From contig PXEC01000019.1 in the NCBI GenBank assembly GCA_003566255.1, positions 1 through 7,404 on the forward strand: a stretch of 7,404 nt of DNA. The letters run 5' to 3'. Positions within the stretch are counted from its first letter, which is position 1, and each line of letters starts with the position of its first letter. This document shows, piece after piece, positions 5,475 through 7,404 of this stretch. A program made the position numbers and the translations under genes. A model generated the notes under the pieces. It was not told the DNA's origin. It did no database searches and worked only from the letters and a program-made list of their open reading frames with translations. This stretch comes from Candidatus Peregrinibacteria bacterium. GTDB lineage: Bacteria; Patescibacteriota; Gracilibacteria; UBA1369; LOWO2-01-FULL-3.

Positions 5475-6635
5475 TTGAGCGCTATATTCTATCTTGGTTC
5501 TACTAATTCTGACCTTACCGGAGGTAGAGAGTTTAGTAAGTATCTGGAGGAGAACACCGAAACAGCAGGAACCATTGATTTAACCATTCCATCAGGCACT
5601 GCTTATGGTGACCCATCGTATGCTTTTACCAGGGAAAGCATCCCCCTCAATGATAATTGGGAAACCGGTAGTATTACGGTCAAAGTTAATATAACTGATG
5701 CGGGTAATGCTCGTGGATTTATGAAAGTATCAGCATCTAGGATAAACTCAACAGGCACCGTACAGGAAACATCTGCTGAATCGGGCGAACAAGCACTTGA
5801 TATAACTGGAGTACTAACCTTTAGTATTCCTTCAATGACTTGGACAAGTGGTAATGTTGGAGATAGATTAAGAATTAATTATTACTTCCGCAGTAACCAC
5901 CATAATCAACCAGCATCAGGTACTATTGAAACAGGTACTACTAATACCGCAGTTGAAACACCCATTGTGATTGACCCCTTTGATGCCCCATCTGTAATTA
6001 CACAAGCAGCAGATAATATTCAAGAAACATCAGCACGGCTGAATATGAATGTGGAAAGCTTAGGAGCGGTTGACACAGCAGATGTCTTCTTTGAATACCG
6101 TGTTCGTGACTCATCGGATGTGTGGTCAGCAACCACCAAAACACAAGTCACAGCAGTAGGTAGTCATAATGACACAGCCTCTGGGTTACTAGAGCATGTA
6201 GAATACGAATTTAAAGCCGTTATAGAGTATGAACGCAGTGGTACGCAACGTGAAGAAGGTAGCTTACTATACTTCACAACTAATAAAGGTGCCAAATCCG
6301 ACAGTGATATGTGTACCATTAGTTCCATAGAAACACACATATCTACCTTGATTGCAGCCAATGATACTATCATAACCATGCTAGATACAAGTTATGTGAC
6401 ATCTGGTATATCTTCCGCCACAGACACCATTGTACTTACCGTCATAGATGAAGGAGTACAAGATACCGCCGACTTACTCGTGGGCTATTCCATAGAACGT
6501 TCTGTAGGTACAGAGTTTGCCCCTGGCGAAGAATGGGATGTTATCGCCGAGGTGCCAGCTAAGATGGATTATCCTCGCGTACCTACCCTCTCTGGAGAAA
6601 CCATAGATGAACATATATTACTTACCACAGACTAA
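5475..6635 (+). CDS. Jelly-roll + fibronectin III + Asp/Thr repeat virion protein
   Basis: A 386-residue protein in three parts. Residues 1 to about 165 form a beta-sandwich or jelly-roll domain beginning SAIFYLGS, with YAFTR, SITVKVNIT and GDRLRINYYFRSN as landmarks; the first 118 residues are paralogous to the gene at 7050 (about one third identical by eye). Residues 171-269 form a fibronectin III domain (APSVITQAADNIQETSARLN, FEYRVRDSSDVWSATT, GLLEHVEYEFKAVIEY, LLYFTT). Residues about 275-330 hold Asp/Thr repeats (NDTIITMLD, TDTIVLTVIDEGV) like those in the genes at 195 and 4467. The C-terminal 55 residues are unassigned. Such assemblies are typical of phage distal tail or fibre proteins that bind surfaces or carbohydrates; the ligand is unknown. 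TTG start with a strong site upstream, TAA stop. Confidence 0.85.
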   Translation: MSAIFYLGSTNSDLTGGREFSKYLEENTETAGTIDLTIPSGTAYGDPSYAFTRESIPLNDNWETGSITVKVNITDAGNARGFMKVSASRINSTGTVQETSAESGEQALDITGVLTFSIPSMTWTSGNVGDRLRINYYFRSNHHNQPASGTIETGTTNTAVETPIVIDPFDAPSVITQAADNIQETSARLNMNVESLGAVDTADVFFEYRVRDSSDVWSATTKTQVTAVGSHNDTASGLLEHVEYEFKAVIEYERSGTQREEGSLLYFTTNKGAKSDSDMCTISSIETHISTLIAANDTIITMLDTSYVTSGISSATDTIVLTVIDEGVQDTADLLVGYSIERSVGTEFAPGEEWDVIAEVPAKMDYPRVPTLSGETIDEHILLTTD

Positions 6636-6640
6636 TTGAC

Positions 6641-6648
6641 AGGTGATC
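6641..6648 (+). promoter_or_regulatory. Extended Shine-Dalgarno AGGTGATC deciding the ATG 6651 start
   Basis: AGGTGATC is a perfect match to the 3' side of the mRNA complement of the 16S tail (AGGAGGTGATC). In that register ATG 6651 is correctly spaced. The alternative TTG 6636, five codons earlier, would lie upstream of this site. Confidence 0.7.
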
Positions 6649-6650
6649 AT

Positions 6651-7031
6651 ATGCCCCTTAGTTATGAAGATCCCATAGACACAATCATTAACATACACAA
6701 CCCACCAGAGGGAGTTTATCCCATAGGCTTTAAACTCTACTACACCGACGAGACGGTATATACGGGTATAGATAATTTGGTGGAGGCATGGGAAGCAGCC
6801 CCCAATACGGGCATCCAGGTCTTAGTTATCTATGAGAGTTCTACCAGTGCCACAGGATACCACACTAGACATATGATGCATGGATTGGATTACTATAGTT
6901 ATGATGGCGATACATTTTATGCCTCGAATGATAGTAGGGCAACACCGGGAACCATCCTCTATGGCGAATGGACAACTGATGAACAATTTGAAGAGCTCAG
7001 ACAGCGAGCCTTTAACAACTATGATCTATAA
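6651..7031 (+). CDS. Small phage structural protein, GFKLYYxDxxVY/WEAAPNTGIQ type
   Basis: A 126-residue protein from ATG 6651. An in-frame TTG at 6636 is possible but lies before the AGGTGATC site. Landmarks: GVYPIGFKLYYTDETVYTG, WEAAPNTGIQVLVIYE, then Tyr- and His-containing strands, GLDYYSYDGDTFYAS, and LYGEWTTDEQFEELRQRAFNNYDL at the C terminus. The order 'yY.D...y......W..aP..GvQ.v......g.DyY' recalls a recurrent group of small hypothetical phage proteins encoded among tail-fibre genes. I cannot attach a named family or activity. It has no membrane segment or signal peptide. It lies between two paralogous jelly-roll genes and starts 15 bases after the previous stop, which suggests the same operon. 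Ends in TAA. Confidence 0.8.
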   Translation: MPLSYEDPIDTIINIHNPPEGVYPIGFKLYYTDETVYTGIDNLVEAWEAAPNTGIQVLVIYESSTSATGYHTRHMMHGLDYYSYDGDTFYASNDSRATPGTILYGEWTTDEQFEELRQRAFNNYDL

Positions 7032-7034
7032 CGT

Positions 7035-7046
7035 AGGATGGTGGAG
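7035..7046 (+). promoter_or_regulatory. Ribosome binding site region before a GTG start
   Basis: AGGATGGTGGAG precedes GTG 7050. GGTG at 7040-7043 in the extended anti-Shine-Dalgarno register places GG eight bases from GTG 7050. The other in-frame GTG, at 7041, lies inside the site, so 7050 is preferred. Confidence 0.5.
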
Positions 7047-7049
7047 TCA

Positions 7050-7404
7050 GTGGCATTAACATTCTATCTGAGTAATGATACTTCAGACCTTGGAGCGGCG
7101 GACGGTTTTAACCGCTACCTCAACGATGCTACTGGCACAGCAGGCAGTATCAGTATCTCATTGACGCACGGTGGCCCCATACAGATGACCGGTTATGCTT
7201 TCACTCGTTCTGGTGCATTATCGAGTGCTACCTGGACAGATGATAGTATTACCGTCTATGTTAAGGTTACAACCTCCGCTGAAATTGATCTGCGGCTCAC
7301 CGCCGCTAGGGTTAATGATAGCGGTGTCATACAAACTGAGGGTAGCCAATCAGCTTATATTAGCCTGAATACAACCGGCGTGAAGACATTCACGATCGCA
7401 TCGA
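7050..7404 (+). CDS. Jelly-roll virion protein, paralogue of the 5475 gene (3' truncated by window)
   Basis: This frame is open from GTG 7050 to the window end, giving 118 residues. The protein begins (M)ALTFYLSNDTSDL. It shares FYL, SDL, F..YL, TAG(S/T)I, YAFTR, W followed by SITV.V, R(V/I)N..G and TGV.TF with the N-terminal domain of the gene at 5475, in the same order and at nearly the same residue positions. It is therefore a second copy of that beta-sandwich domain; whether a fibronectin III domain and Asp/Thr repeats follow cannot be seen. The GTG start is chosen because the N-terminal match begins at residue 2 in both genes and because of the site at 7035-7046. Probable fibre or distal tail protein, by context. 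Confidence 0.82.
   Translation, partial: MALTFYLSNDTSDLGAADGFNRYLNDATGTAGSISISLTHGGPIQMTGYAFTRSGALSSATWTDDSITVYVKVTTSAEIDLRLTAARVNDSGVIQTEGSQSAYISLNTTGVKTFTIAS

Noticed and set aside
6636..6664. TTGACA hexamer followed about 17 bases later by TAGTTA, resembling a promoter
   Set aside because: The second hexamer is a poor match. The TTGACA falls in a short intergenic gap overlapping the ribosome binding region of a tightly packed operon, so chance is likely.

Overview
The window reads as part of the structural (adsorption or tail-fibre) module of a tailed bacteriophage or prophage. Every supported gene lies on the + strand, packed head to tail with short gaps or overlaps. The products are almost all beta-rich virion-type proteins: jelly-roll and lectin-like domains, fibronectin type III, short Asp/Thr-rich repeats and small fibre-associated domains. 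There is no lysis enzyme, integrase, polymerase, tRNA, CRISPR array or insertion sequence. The host cannot be named. The standard genetic code fits, since TAA, TAG and TGA all end genes. TTG and GTG starts are frequent, and ribosome binding sites are G-rich and often match the extended anti-Shine-Dalgarno (GGTG, AGGTGATC). CTAG is common, which weakly argues against an enterobacterial host. GC by hand count on samples is about 39% in the first large gene and about 49% around 4141-4380.

Layout. 3-173 is the 3' end of an upstream gene carrying a small 'RGxEGT' phage domain. 195-2882 is a large multidomain fibre or adhesin (two jelly-roll regions, a beta-sandwich, a LamG-like domain and a C-terminal Asp/Thr repeat tail). 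2938-3360 is a coiled-coil protein with one C-terminal membrane segment and an uncertain, possibly non-canonical start. 3389-3805 and 3759-4118 are overlapping tandem paralogues of the RGxE(G/N)T domain. 4111-4431 is a small beta protein whose start is embedded in the previous gene. 4467-5453 is a protein made largely of Asp/Thr-type repeats interrupted by half a fibronectin domain. 5475-6635 is a jelly-roll plus fibronectin III plus repeat protein. 6651-7031 is a small phage-type beta protein. 7050 to the window end is a paralogue of the 5475 gene's N-terminal domain.

How they may work together (inference): the genes look like one translationally coupled operon for distal virion proteins that contact the host surface. 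The module appears to have grown by duplication and shuffling of a few building blocks: the RGxE(G/N)T domain (three copies), the FYL jelly-roll (two copies), and the D-x-h-x-h...E repeats (three genes). The most distinctive features are a Shine-Dalgarno site written into the conserved C-terminal Ala-Arg-Gly codons of two successive genes, a one-repeat-unit length difference between two shared cassettes, and a coiled-coil gene without a conventional start.
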